Below, piece by piece: positions 47,395 to 58,625 of a stretch of DNA of 64,000 nucleotides (its first letter is position 1; each line of letters begins with the position of its first letter). The notes below the pieces were generated by a model. The model saw nothing but the letters and a program-made list of their open reading frames with translations. It did no database searches and was not told where the DNA came from. Source of the DNA: Calcarisporiella thermophila CBS 279.70 (lineage: Eukaryota; Calcarisporiellomycota); NCBI RefSeq assembly GCF_041956535.1, contig NW_027192192.1:87793-151792 (forward strand), in the 5' to 3' direction. The translations under genes were made by a program, and so were the position numbers.

Positions 47395-47929
47395 GGTGTC
47401 CGCCGCCCCATCTATCTCGGCGACTCGTTTTTCTTAAAGTTTTGTCTTTTTGTTTTTGTTCCCACGTGTATTCTTTTGATACGATAGTGTTTTTTATTCT
47501 CCTCCCCACTTCCCTCCTAGCTCTTTAGATACCTCCCGAACCCTGTTTATCTTCTATTTATTCCATCCTATGAAATAGTTGACTATTATTATGGAGGATC
47601 CCGTTTTTCTTAAACATGAAATTCACTGCTGAAAGTATCCAGCTTGGTTCAGATGGCCTTACCCTCCCCCCAAGAGGCGCTGCATCAAGGATTTGGGCAC
47701 ATTTCCAATTTGTTGGCTGAAGACCATCGAATGGCGGAACCTTCCAAACGGACTGTTCCAATCCATTTTCAGGGAAAATTCGATCTTTCTATAGTACAAG
47801 GACGCTAGAGTCCTGTGTTTATTTACTTGAAACCAGGTATAGTAAGTGGTACAGGAATGAACACTTCCAAAAGAAGAAGAGAGGGAAGGGGAGGAGAAGA
47901 GGGGGAGAGAAGGCCGCCCAAAGAACCGT
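47395..47929. other. Convergent intergenic
   Basis: About 530 bp between the 3' ends of the DOMON-b561 and glutathione transferase genes. Nothing else seen. Confidence 0.55.
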
Positions 47930-48757
47930 TTATAGGTTCAGGTTCTTGAAGACTCTCACCAAATCGAGCAGGCGCTCTTTTGAAGGCGTGGTCGCTTTGA
48001 CGCTGGGATGGGAGATCACCGTCTGAGCATACGCATTCACGCGCTCATACTCTTTTGTCTCCGGGACGTGGAACCCGACTTCTTGGAGAAGCTGGTATCG
48101 AACAAAGAAGGGGGCGGCGGCAATATCGGCGTAGGTGAATTGGTCGCCTAGGAAATAGGGCCCGTTGGACTGTTTGACGAGGGCGTCGTTGATTTCACGT
48201 AAGCCCTTGAGGAACGCCTCGTGCTCTTTTTCGCCTTTCGAGAAGGCCCGGTAGTAATGGGGGGTGACTTTGTTGTCGAGAAGGGCGACAAAGATACGCG
48301 ACTGGGCGCGCAGGAGAGGGTCCTCGACGAAAACAACTATATCAATCAAGATTGCGTCATTAAGTGTCTATGTTTCACAAGCTGTCTTCACATGAGGACA
48401 CGTCGTCCCCTCGCCTCCCCTACTTACCCCTGGTCCTTCCCGTACTTCTCGAGCAGATATTCGACGATGACGAGCGACTCGATGAGGATCGTGTCGCCCT
48501 CCTTAAGGCTGGGAACTTTCCCCTGCGGATTGATCTTGAAATACCTTATATAGAAGGCAAAGGAAGTTAGTTTCCCTTCCAAGGACACCAGCCTGTGGCT
48601 TCATTCATCCGCGTGCATACCACTCGGGCTTGTTATCAAGGTCAATTTCGAACGTTTCGTCCGGAACAATGCCCAATTCCTTCAGCGTGGTAGCTACGCG
48701 ATGCGCGTAAGGGCAGTTGTCGTGGTTATAGAAGTTGATGGCTGATTTAGGCGACAT
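47930..48757 (-). CDS. Omega-like glutathione S-transferase
   Basis: Exon 1 (minus 48757-48621) and exon 2 (48544-48428) encode the thioredoxin-like half with the Cys active site (NCPYAHRV), the cis-Pro GKVPSL and IESLVIVEYL; exon 3 (about 48336-47930) encodes the helical C-terminal half (VEDPLLRAQSRIFVALLDNK). The Cys-Pro-Tyr motif marks an omega-type enzyme, whose relatives act as thiol transferases and dehydroascorbate reductases. Exons 2 and 3 do not join in phase at their best GT-AG sites (one base off), so there is either an unusual junction or a one-base error or mutation. Family call is secure, intactness is not. Confidence 0.78.
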
Positions 48758-50685
48758 GGTTTTTGCTTTTTTTTTCGATTCAATTGGAGTTGGATAGGAT
48801 GGAAAACACAGCTAATCATGCTCGCCCTCTTTATAGTCTCCTCTTCACAGATTGAAACGACGCGACCTGTGAGGAGGATTGGATCACCAATTTGTCATCG
48901 AATTGGATTTCTAAGCTCCCCATCCTCTTTAGTCATTCCTCGATTCCTAATACGAGCCCGCATTTCAAATAGCCAAATTGTTCCATCACCTCAATCCTAG
49001 CCCTGATACCATAAGATTCTCTCCAAGGTCAGCGCATCAAGGCCCCGAGAAGAGCCTTGATGCGTTGGCGCCTCTCAATCTTTCTTCCACCAAGTTCAAC
49101 CCTAGCTTTAAGCTATGCCGTGTTAAGCAAACAAATTAGCCAGTTGGGATGCATTTCTTGTCTCCAGGGACTGAGCCGTCGCTGTCCTCTTGTGCTCGGC
49201 TTGCAGCAAGCTAAAACGCCATTTTCACACGAAGGAAGGGGAGCTTTTATTGCTGGAAAGCGGCCACGGCCGACATGGATCCATCGCCTATTTGCCCCCC
49301 TCCCCAGTTGACCCCAACTTTGACCAAATTTATTCTAGAACGAGCCTTATTTTGTAAATTAGTTTGCCTCACATTGTTGTTTTCGAATCATGTAGATAAA
49401 CAAACATACAGAGTTCGGTTCACGATCACAGTGAGGTCTAGCGGCTCTACTCTCCAACGCTTGACGTTGCTAGATCCTCGGATTATAGTATAAGCAAGGA
49501 AGAACAAAAAAAAAATAAATGACGCGATCTCTTTATGTATATAGAAAGGGCGATTCAGATTCCGCTCATTGTTTATGTACGAGCGGGGGAGGACAAGCGG
49601 TCTATTTTTCCGCTGAGATGATCGTCAGCTAATAACTTTGCGGGAATTTCTGCCCTATTTCCACAGTATAGCCTGGCACCAGTGATAGGCACCGTCACCC
49701 GATAACAAGGCCCAGCTGAGCCGACAATAGGTAAAGAAGCTGATAAATCGCGCTAGCCATTGTCCCGCTGCGCTCCAATCACGGCCGGCGGCGGTTCGGC
49801 TAGCGATATGCACGCGCAGTTAGCGATCAACCACAGGCGACGATGGGGGTTGAGATGGAGATGGAGCAGGGAGGGGAAACGAGGGTCTCAAGAGTGCGAA
49901 TCATCTCGCCTGAGAGTCGCACGCTTCTCCAGCGCCGGGCACACTCGAGATAGGCCCGGGGCCGCCCATTGGCTGGGTCGGATTAGACGAGTCATCGCGC
50001 AAGAAGGTGCGCCTAAGAGCCGAGATCTAGATGCAAAGCCGATGCCAGGTTTTGGGTTATTGTTCCCGTGCAGGGGGTGGGGCTTTGGCGGCCCACACTG
50101 GCCCGCCCTCATGCGGCGGGCCAAGAGGAAGGAGAAGTCAAAGCAGGCGCGGCGAATACGGGCGAGCCAGTTTGTTTTCGCGTTGTGTATTGTTTTGATC
50201 GCTGCATGTCCCACAACGGCAAAATTTAGAGTTGTAATCTAACGGCCCGATTTCTTCTCACCCTTCATCTCCATAACTCCATATTTGTTCGACTTGTTTG
50301 TTATAACTGAAAGCTCGTTTTTTTTTAATCATATAACTGCGATTACCTGATGCTTGTCCTCCTCCTTCTTCTCTATCCGACTGCTTTTCTATCGCGCATC
50401 CTTTTCCTACTCCTCGGTACTCTGCCTTCTTCTCGCCCCCCCCCATCCCTCCCCCTCCGGCCCTCTCCTACTCTCCCTCATCTCTCTCCCGTACTTCCTA
50501 CTAACTGCGATATTCCGCATCCAAGTTCATTCTTTTTGCGTTCTCCTGCGTATTTTCCTCCTTTCCCTCCGAGCTCTTCCACTGGCAGAAGGCAACAAAA
50601 GAAAGACCGCGGATGCACATTAATTCAATTCAATCTAATAGACGCCCTTAGCATAATCCATCCCCCTTTTTTGAGAGAAAATAAA
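48758..50685. other. Long intergenic region upstream of the FYVE gene
   Basis: About 1.9 kb. Around 49740-50240 it is GC-rich with CCAAT boxes (near 49776 and, inverted, 49964) and a small inverted repeat (GCTAGCC at about 49750, GGCTAGC at about 49797), consistent with a promoter. From 50340 to 50680 it is a pyrimidine-rich leader. A 160-codon frame at 49760-50242 has no recognisable domain and I do not call it. Confidence 0.5.
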
Positions 50686-52166
50686 ATGAACCGAGGCAAT
50701 ATCCCACTCTTGATTCAGCAGGTGATCGAGGAGCGTACCGCAACCCTTATCACTTCACGGCCGCCTGCGCTGGTCGCGGCGGAAGAGACGGATGGCTTCC
50801 ACAAGGCGACCACCACACCGGCCCCTGCTGCTTCGCCGCAACTCAACCCGCAGGCTATTTCCAACCTGAACTGGTGGCTGTCGTTCGACCCTTCCATCCG
50901 GTATCAGGAGGACACGCAGCCGGTCCCGCCCCCGCCGCCACCCCCGCTTCTGCATGTGTACAGTGTGCCCGAATTGTGTGAGGACGACGACGACGACGAG
51001 GAGGAGGAGAGCGAGGCCTATTATGAAGACGAGAATGAGGACTCGGCGGAGGATTCAGATGATGCGTCCGAGTGGGACGCCGACAGCCAGACGGACCCCT
51101 ACATGTTTGAATCCCCCATCGGCTCGGGGGAAGGAAACCGCCTGGGAGAGTTGGCGGAGCCTGTGCCTTCCCTTGTGCCGGTGCGGATGGTTCCCCCCGA
51201 CCACGTCTACTCGTTCGATACCCTCGACTCTGTCTTATTCTCCGACACCGGTGACAACGACCACGACCAACAGCCTGACCAGATTGACTTGAGCAAGCAG
51301 CCCGTGCCGGAAGTTGAGCGTCGCCCCTCTCTGTTATCGAAGTTGCTGGGCAGTGGCTCAAGCAACATCTTAGACGCGCAACCGTCAGGCGCACAGCGGG
51401 CGGCCACAAGGGAGCGCGCGCTCTCCATTGACACATCCAGTCTAGAGTCGTATGTTGGACGCGGGGTCCTTGAGGATCTGATGCAAAGACCTTCCAATCC
51501 GACTCCTGAGGATCAGACCCTTGTCTCCTTGTCCAAATACTTTGGCGGCGAAGAGGAGGGATGCTCGGGGCTGCCTCCTAAGGGCACCCCGCTATCCTCT
51601 TCGACGGGTCTTGCCCGTGGCTGCAGCGGCGAGAAGGACAGCCAGGCACCATGGGAGGGCCCATCCTCCCAAAAAGCGGCCGGGTCTTGCCGGGAGACCG
51701 TGAAGCTATTACTCGGAAAAGCTAAGGAGAAGGCGTCCGAAATGGAAGTGACCAAGTCCCACTGGAAGGTGAGTCGTCCTGTGACTTGGCTTTACAAAGC
51801 TCGCCTCTATTTTGTTTGCTAACCCTTTGTGTCTTCATTGCTTAGCCGGACGATCAAGCTTCCTGCTGTCACTTCTGCTATCGCCTGTTCACCCTCACCC
51901 GCCGCCGCCATCACTGTCGGATTTGCGGCGAAGTCTTCTGCTCGCCTTGCTCCTCGGGCATGACACGCTTGGACGCCAACGGCATTCCCGACCCGTCGGG
52001 CAACGCCCCCTACTTCGGTCGCGTCTGTATCAACTGCCACCACCGGTACAAGCTTGGCGACGACGAGTGGGGGCGTTACGGCTGGGCCATGACAGTGCTG
52101 CGCTACGGCCAGCGCGCATTGGCATGGGGGGCTAAGCGAAATTGGCCGGGTTTTGTGCTGGTGTGA
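50686..52166 (+). CDS. FYVE zinc-finger protein
   Basis: Exons 50686-51768 and 51846-52166 give 467 residues. I chose the ATG at 50686 (MNRGNIPLL) because upstream sequence in frame is a pyrimidine-rich leader. The first 360 residues are disordered, with a proline run (VPPPPPPPLL) and a strong acidic stretch (EDDDDDEEEESEAYYEDENE). The C-terminal FYVE finger is complete: WKPD (WxxD, split by the intron), CCHFC, RRRHHCRICG, CSPC and GRVCINC. FYVE domains bind PtdIns3P on endosomes, so endosomal targeting is expected. No second functional domain is visible. Confidence 0.88.
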
Positions 52167-53067
52167 AACTCTAATTTGTTTATTATCTGTTACTATTTTC
52201 CTGAATTTCTATTTTCGAGATCCGTGGATCCAGTATTTATACGCGTGCTGTTTTCTTTTTCCTTTTGCCATTGCTGTTGAGTTGCTTTTTCGTTTGCATT
52301 CCTAGTTATTCTTAATTTGCGCAACCGTGTTCTAATATTCTTATGTCTATATTTTATAATTTTAGGTATACTTCATCTTCCCCTTCCTCCCCCTCCTCAT
52401 AGTGTTCTATTTCCTATCATCAATGTCATGGATTTGCTTTTTTTTTTTCCTTTGTTTTATCTCGTTGCACCACTGAATATACCAAATAAAGAGTAGAGCT
52501 TGAACCACCACGGCCTGCGCGTCGGGGACAGGATTGAGGGGAGGGGGAAAGCTCCTTGGGCGAAGCGCAATAGACACCTGTCTTCCGGTTTTCCAAAGTC
52601 CGAGCCTAGATGGTGTTTTCGTATGACAAAGAGCTGCAATGGTCGGAGTAAAAACAAGACAATTCAGGAGCAGGAAGGTGCTATTTTAAATCTACGTGAG
52701 AGTTGCAAACAGGAGACAAGGGCAAAAGCAAATCCCTCTTTTTTGTTTTTCCTCCATTTCTTCCCTCCAACTAAACCAACTACGTCATCGCTGTGTTAGG
52801 ATTTCTCCATCCCAACTGGGTAGTTGGAGAGAGAACTCAAGCTTACCGATTCTTTTTTTTTTTTTCCCTCTTTCCTCCTCCTCTTCCCATTTCTTGTCGT
52901 AGAGATACTTGCTTTTCTTCCCCCCTCCACAGTTTATTGATCGGCCATTCGTGGATACCATCGCTGTACATTTGATTCTGTATTTGGAAAGTTGATTGCG
53001 GTTTTTTTTTTCTTTGTTCCCGCTTCTCAATCTTTCGTCCTCTTTTGCTGTCCCTCTCCCAATTGAT
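52167..53067. other. Intergenic, promoter of the bHLH gene
   Basis: About 900 bp with long T and C tracts near 52850-53040, in the presumed leader. No coding exon seen. Confidence 0.55.
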
Positions 53068-54237
53068 ATGTCGTTTCTGGATCAGCAACCCAGCCATCCG
53101 GCATCCAGCTCCGCCAAGGAGCCACTGCGACTCACCCACCCCACACCCTTCCACGTCCAACAATCCCTGCTTCGACAGGAGAAAGAGAAGATCGAGGAGG
53201 AAGATGATACATTTTCTTCGGTGGATCTCACCATGCACTCCCTCTCTCAATTCCACAACTATCCGCTGAACGACTCGTCGATTTCCGGCAATGGGGTTGG
53301 GGATGGGTTTGCGGGGGTCGATCCATCGCTGATGTCGCCCCTCTCCGCCACCCCCATTGGCTCGCCCTCCATTAGTCACATGGAGACTACCTCTCCCTAC
53401 GGCCGATCTCCAGTCAACAATACACTCTACTCGCCCACCGCGGGCGGCGCCGACTTGGGCGGAGATCTCGCGATGGATCCATCTCATTTCGGCGGGATGA
53501 CATTTACTCGTTCGCTGCGACGGCCCACCATGGCATCGACCGCAGGCGGCGAAATAGTGGGAAGCCCCCCGATGTTCCACAGCATGTCTATGCCATCGCA
53601 CGGACCGGGCGGAGGTTGGCTAGGTGGTTCGAGCTTCCAAGAGCACGATGCATTCCCCGGCTCCCATCCGAGCTCATTCGAATTGCGGAGCGGCGGCGCC
53701 GCCATGCTGGCCAATATGGGGGATTCGGACGACCCAGAGAATCAGAAACAGTGAGTATTCAAACGAGTGACTGGAGCATGGTTTGAGGAAGCACGACGGA
53801 CGTTAACTATTCCTTTACCATAGAGCTCAAATTGTATTTGAGAAGAGAAGGCGTAGGCGCGAATCACACAATGCAGGTAATCCTCCGTTTCCGCTCGATC
53901 GACCTTTATGGGGGGCTGTTTCGTAGGATCCTGTGTATTGACCCTCCATTTATTGACTCTTATAGTCGAGAGACGCAGAAGAGATAACATCAATGAGAAG
54001 ATCCAGGAGCTGTCTTCGCTTTTACCAGAGAACTTTCTGGATGGAAAGCCGAACAAGGGCATCATCCTCAAGAAGTCGGTGGACTACATCAAGACCTTGC
54101 AGATGCAGCTCCAGAAGCAGGCCGCGCGCAATCGGGAGCTGGAGGCGATGATGCGGCAGTATCAGAATAATTTCAGTATCAATGACCGGAATCCCAACTC
54201 GGAGGACGGGTGGGGCGCGGGTGCGTCGGGGAGCTAG
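53068..54237 (+). CDS. bHLH-zip transcription factor, MITF/TFEB-like
   Basis: Exons 53068-53750, 53824-53876 and 53966-54237 give 335 residues. A Ser/Pro-rich N-terminus is followed by a bHLH domain at about 236-300: basic region with His243, Glu247 and Arg251 ([17 protein letters not shown]), the E-box CACGTG-type triad, then a loop with [17 protein letters not shown], the pattern of the MITF/TFE/USF group. A short leucine-zipper-like helix follows ([15 protein letters not shown]). It should bind E-boxes as a dimer. Two introns split the basic region, as often in this family. Confidence 0.88.
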
Positions 54238-55125
54238 TCGACCTGATGGACGGAATGTTTGCCTCGATTGTTTTTGCCTCTTAATTTTTCTTCTTCTTTT
54301 TATATCTTTGGGTTTTTCGTATTTTTAGCTCTCTTTCTGCTGTTTTCTTTTCTTTTTTTTTTTTAATTCTGATTCCCAACCCCTACCTCTTCCCCCCATT
54401 CAACCTACCTTTTTTTTTTTTTCTCCCTCACATTTCCTTTTTTTTTTTTGCTATCCAAGTTCACCATAATTATTTGCTTTCCACCATGTAGATATAGGTT
54501 TCTCTTATTTTTTTTTTCCTTTCTTTTATTGTTCTCGAAGCGATATCTTGCCAGCGTGTAGATATAAGTTTTACCATGTCTTATTTTTAATTGTTTTGGA
54601 AACATAGCGTCTTTAACCATGGAAAATGTCATGGACCCATGAGGTAAATGGATTCGCATTCATGTTGAAGCCTTTTTAAACTATCCTGCTACCTATGCCT
54701 CCTGATGCAAAATGATAAGGCGGGACCTATGGATGATAAAGAAAATAAACTTCACGTGAAGGTCGAGCGTTCCTGAGGCATGTGACGAGATGGCCTTCAT
54801 GCTCACCCTCTTTCTAGTAGGGAGGAAAAACTGTCAAAACTCTAGCAAGTGTATGCAATGCGTACGGTCTGTTTGCACTCTAGGGGCGCATTTTGTTTGG
54901 GTGAACTCAAAGATTTTGACTTCCATCGCTTCTCGACAGCCCTGGTTCAGCAAATTGCTAGACTGATTTGCTCTAGGAAAATGGTGTCGTCAAAATAGGC
55001 GGTATTTACTCAACTGCACCTTTGTCTCAAGCAAGCATCTAATTTTTATTTAATATCTACTTGAAAGGGAAAGGAAGAGGGGAAAGAGAAGGGGATGGGA
55101 GGAGGGGGAAGTGTCCATACTCGAG
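54238..55125. other. Convergent intergenic with T-runs
   Basis: About 890 bp with several T10-T12 runs (54350-54520) between the bHLH and uS7m 3' ends. No gene seen. Confidence 0.55.
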
Positions 55126-55698
55126 TCAGCGTGAGGAGGCCCCGACGTTATACGTGACTTGTGCATTGGCTCGGTTGGCGAGGGCCAGGCGATGCAGCTG
55201 ATTCTTCTTATCCAACGCTCCACTCGCACCATTGATGACGGCCAAGATCTCGGAGCTCAGCCGTGTGCTGAAATCCTTCTCGGGGCGTTTTGCGGCGGCC
55301 TCCAGCAGCCACACAATGGCCTTCCGTCTCCTTTGGCGTTCTCGAAGCGGGCGTGGGGCCTGCACCACCTTGGAGCCCTTGCGGGTTGCGCTCATGGCCA
55401 CCATGGGGCTAGCCAGCTCGATGGCTTCGCAAAGGATGGTATAGGGATCGGCATTCGTGCGCCGGCGGACCTCCAGCAGAGCCTGGGCGACCAGGCGCTC
55501 GGCTCGTGCCTTCTTGCCATCCTTCATTATGGTATTTACGAGCTGGGAGAGAAGCGGATCATCGCGCAACGGCTTCTGCGTGTCGGGGGCGATGAGTTGT
55601 GAAGAGGGGAGGATGGAGAGGGACTGGGACGCGGGGGTAGTATGCAGCGGTCGTGCGAAGATGCGTGATGTGAGCGGCAGCAATCTTGAGAGGAACAT
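55126..55698 (-). CDS. RSM7: Mitochondrial ribosomal protein uS7m
   Basis: Intronless, 190 residues. A basic N-terminal presequence (MFLSRLLPLTSRIFARPLHT) predicts mitochondrial import. The body is bacterial-type S7: DPLLSQLVNTIMKDGKKARAERLV, ALLEVRRRTNADPYTILCEA and the R-x-R block PRPLRERQRRRKAIVWLL. It is a head protein of the mitochondrial small subunit. The absence of introns sets it apart from most neighbours. Confidence 0.92.
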   Translation of the reverse strand: MFLSRLLPLTSRIFARPLHTTPASQSLSILPSSQLIAPDTQKPLRDDPLLSQLVNTIMKDGKKARAERLVAQALLEVRRRTNADPYTILCEAIELASPMVAMSATRKGSKVVQAPRPLRERQRRRKAIVWLLEAAAKRPEKDFSTRLSSEILAVINGASGALDKKNQLHRLALANRANAQVTYNVGASSR

Positions 55699-57612
55699 GG
55701 TTGGAAGTGATCAAATCAAAGGAGCTCCGTGCTTCTCTGGACTCTCTACCCCGTCAAGTTATGGAAGCTATGTGGCGCAGCTGTAAATAAATAAAATCCA
55801 GAGTGTATGCGAACGCGGCCAGTGACCGATTTAGAAAAAGAAGCGATATTTTCTTCGGTTTTCAAGAAATCTCTCTTTACACATCATAGATACCTTTAAA
55901 AAAGAGGGGAAAAAAAGAAAATATAGGGAGTAGCTAGGAGAAGGAGCTGTGCGTACAATTTCTTGGGCGCGTTTTTACTATAGATCGTTTCGTAACCATG
56001 GATAAGCGGTCTGCACCCCCAAGTGCACATAACTGAATGAATGCATGCTTGAGTTTATCGGCTGGATCTATGCGTCACTATGGCTATTACAGACTCGCTT
56101 GGACCCTATCAATGAGGTGGAGCGGGTTGCCCTGATGGACGGCCATGCTTGTTTAGCTCCCACTTCATCAGTGCCATTATGTAAATTATGCAGAGGAAGA
56201 GCAATGCTGTCCTCGTAATTCTAGAGGAAGAGTGAGGCTGGCTTTTTTCGATGATGCAAGGAAAACCTTGTGTATTTACGTTTCTTCTAGAATTGGGTCT
56301 CGGCTGCTTCGCGTTGCAACCGATCCTACACAATGAAAACACGTTTCTCGTTTCTAACGCATACAGCTTGCCAGCGGGAAATCTCAAGTGAGCTGGTGCA
56401 TCTTCTCTTGTCCAGATATTACTCGAAGGCAGCTCCACCAGCTTCACGCTTTTTCATATATGCGTGGATACAATAACAGGATAAAGGCAGGGGCATGAAA
56501 GACGGTTTGTTTTATTCCCCCCTCTCCCCCCTAGGATCTTCTTTTTTTGATGGCTGCCTTGCCCCTGACCCACACGATAGAGTCGAAGGAAGAGCGGGGT
56601 GGACCGCCTCGTCCGCTAGCCCGATTTTCCTAGGGAGGAGGCCTCCCGGTGCTACACAACTATGTCAACTTTCTTTAGGTGGCACTATGACTCATCCAAC
56701 GGGGCATCGGGGTAGGAGAAGAGCGCAGCTGTCAGAGACGCCAATCGGAGGGGATGATGTCAGGCGATGAGTGGAGCTGGCGAACGTGAGAAGGACGAAA
56801 AAAAAAACGAGACGTCTTTCGAGGCGAGCGCACCTCGATGGCACTCCAATTGAGCTGCGCGAAGAACCAAGAGATGACCCGTATTTAAAAAACCTTGTGT
56901 TATTCTGCCGCAAATCTTCTCGCCTCATCTCACCTCATGCTTGTTTCCCCCCGCCCGACGACCGGTTCCTGCGAGCAAGCAATGCCGCCCCGAGTGAGAG
57001 GGGGGGGGGACCGGCTGCCTTTCACCTTTCTGCATGATTGTCCTGCCAACGGGCCGCGTTCCCCTGGATGGTTCACTCTCAGGCCCTCACGTGTGAGTTG
57101 TTGTGAAAGAGAAAGAATACGGCTGATTTCCAAAAACAACCTGCCGCGAACCTTTTTTTTAATGAAACCATATTAGATAAGAAAGGTTTCTCCGGCAGGC
57201 TGCCGCTGCCCGGACAAGGACTCGCGTCCTGAAACAAGGAGGGCCAGCAGAAGCGACTTTGTGCTCGCTGTTCACTAAAGAGAAGAACAGCCATCTCCCC
57301 CAGAGGGCTTGCTTGAACGCCGCAGCCAGAAAGGTTTGCTGATTCAGCAAGGTTCTGCGTGGCGACTAGACACGCCGCAAAGCATGCGTAGGCTAAGGCG
57401 GGATAAAATTTAATTAAATATTTCCTAAATGACGCAGCGCGCTATGCTCCTCCGGCCTCCATCACGTGAAGAGGTCGAACCATCGACTCTTGGGCGGTCT
57501 ACGCAGAGCGGGTGGATGCAAGGGGTAGAGAGTCGAGAGCCATGCTCTCGACGCTTCCCTTGTCATGGTTGGCAGAGTGATCCTTACATGGAAAGCGCTT
57601 TTTTTTCCTTAG
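55699..57612. other. Intergenic, GC-rich with homopolymer runs
   Basis: About 1.9 kb. Open frames here are short, lack conserved domains and overlap on both strands. A G-run lies near 57001-57010. I found no gene. Confidence 0.45.
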
Positions 57613-57924
57613 ACACTCCCCTTCAAGATCCGCTCGATTGTGCACACCCAGCTTTGCGTGGAGCTCAGCACGCTCCAGAGCCGGTTATGCAAGGACAGCT
57701 TCCTCGCTTTGATATTATATTGGATGGAGTTACAAGCGCGTGCCTTGTGCATTCCACAGGAAAGGCGGGACTTCTATTATTCTGTCTGTGAAGCGGCAGC
57801 CTATCATTTTTCCTTAAAGCTAGACCATTCATCCGTGACCCTCCCTCCCGCTTTATTGTCCATGTTATTGCCCAGTGAAGGAGTGCAGGGCGATGTTTAT
57901 TTGCATGGATTTGATAAAGTTTGA
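57613..57924 (+). CDS. Orphan candidate exon
   Basis: A strong acceptor (T-run then TTAG at 57611-57612) opens a 103-codon frame ending TGA 57922-57924. The protein (for example SFLALILYWMELQA and RRDFYYSVCEAAAYHFSLKL) has helical, non-repetitive composition unlike the surrounding sequence and a faint resemblance to R3H-type helices. No convincing upstream exon was found; an ATG at 57429 is in another frame and could be joined only by a short intron. It may be the last exon of a gene or a relic. Confidence 0.35.
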   Translation, partial: TLPFKIRSIVHTQLCVELSTLQSRLCKDSFLALILYWMELQARALCIPQERRDFYYSVCEAAAYHFSLKLDHSSVTLPPALLSMLLPSEGVQGDVYLHGFDKV

Positions 57925-58502
57925 TACTGTTAAGGAACGCTAGACCAGCAGGCACTGGTCGACACCAAGTATGGGAGGGAGGAGGAGGGGAGCAACATGG
58001 CCGCTATCTCAAGGTGGAGGAGTCCTAATGTTCGGTGAATGTCATTGTGAATGCTTGCGATTTGAAATCAGATGAGCACCCCGGCAGATCGGGATTGGGT
58101 TGCCGAGGTTGACTCCCGTGCAAACGAGCGATAGAGATGAGAGAGGGCGGCCGGGGCCGCTTTCCATGGCCGTGCCAGATACCACATGACAGAGTTTATG
58201 AAGAGACAACAAAGCTGCGCATGATTTTTCTCACATTATTAATATGGCTTCTACTGAAGAAATCGAGAGACGAAGAACAACATGATGGGTACTCTATGGA
58301 AGAAAAGAATAAATACACCAGACAGAGAACATGAGGGTATAGCAGGAGTTATATATATAGCAATACGTGAGTGGTATAATAATGAGATGGGAAGGGGGAA
58401 GGGGGAGGAGAGTGCAGGAGGATTGCGGGAACGAGGGCGAGGATGTCCATTTTATTTTTCGGGGGCTGAGTGCTCACAGAGCCGAGTTTTGGTTCGCCAC
58501 GG

Positions 58503-58625
58503 TCACTTGCAACGATGGGCGCGGCAGCCGTCGCTGCGTTGGCGGATGAGATGAATGGTGGCGTGGTGGTAGCGCAAGTCGCCCGGACTCGAGAAAGTGG
58601 CCCCGCAGTATTCGCACCTCCACAT
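58503..58625 (-). CDS. C2H2 zinc-finger exon
   Basis: On the minus strand, ATG 58625 to TGA 58503 encodes 40 residues beginning MWRCEYCGATF and containing C-x2-C-x12-H-x4-H (GDLRYHHATIH). The frame continues upstream to a TAG at about 58670 that looks like an acceptor (CTATAG), so this may be the last exon of a spliced zinc-finger gene, though no upstream exon was recognised. The finger spacing is too exact to be chance in such sequence, but the gene model is incomplete. Confidence 0.5.
   Translation of the reverse strand: MWRCEYCGATFSSPGDLRYHHATIHLIRQRSDGCRAHRCK

Noticed and set aside
49760-50242. 160-codon open frame
   Set aside because: Composition is Arg/Gly/Ala-rich as expected from GC-rich DNA, there is no domain, and CCAAT boxes fit a promoter instead.
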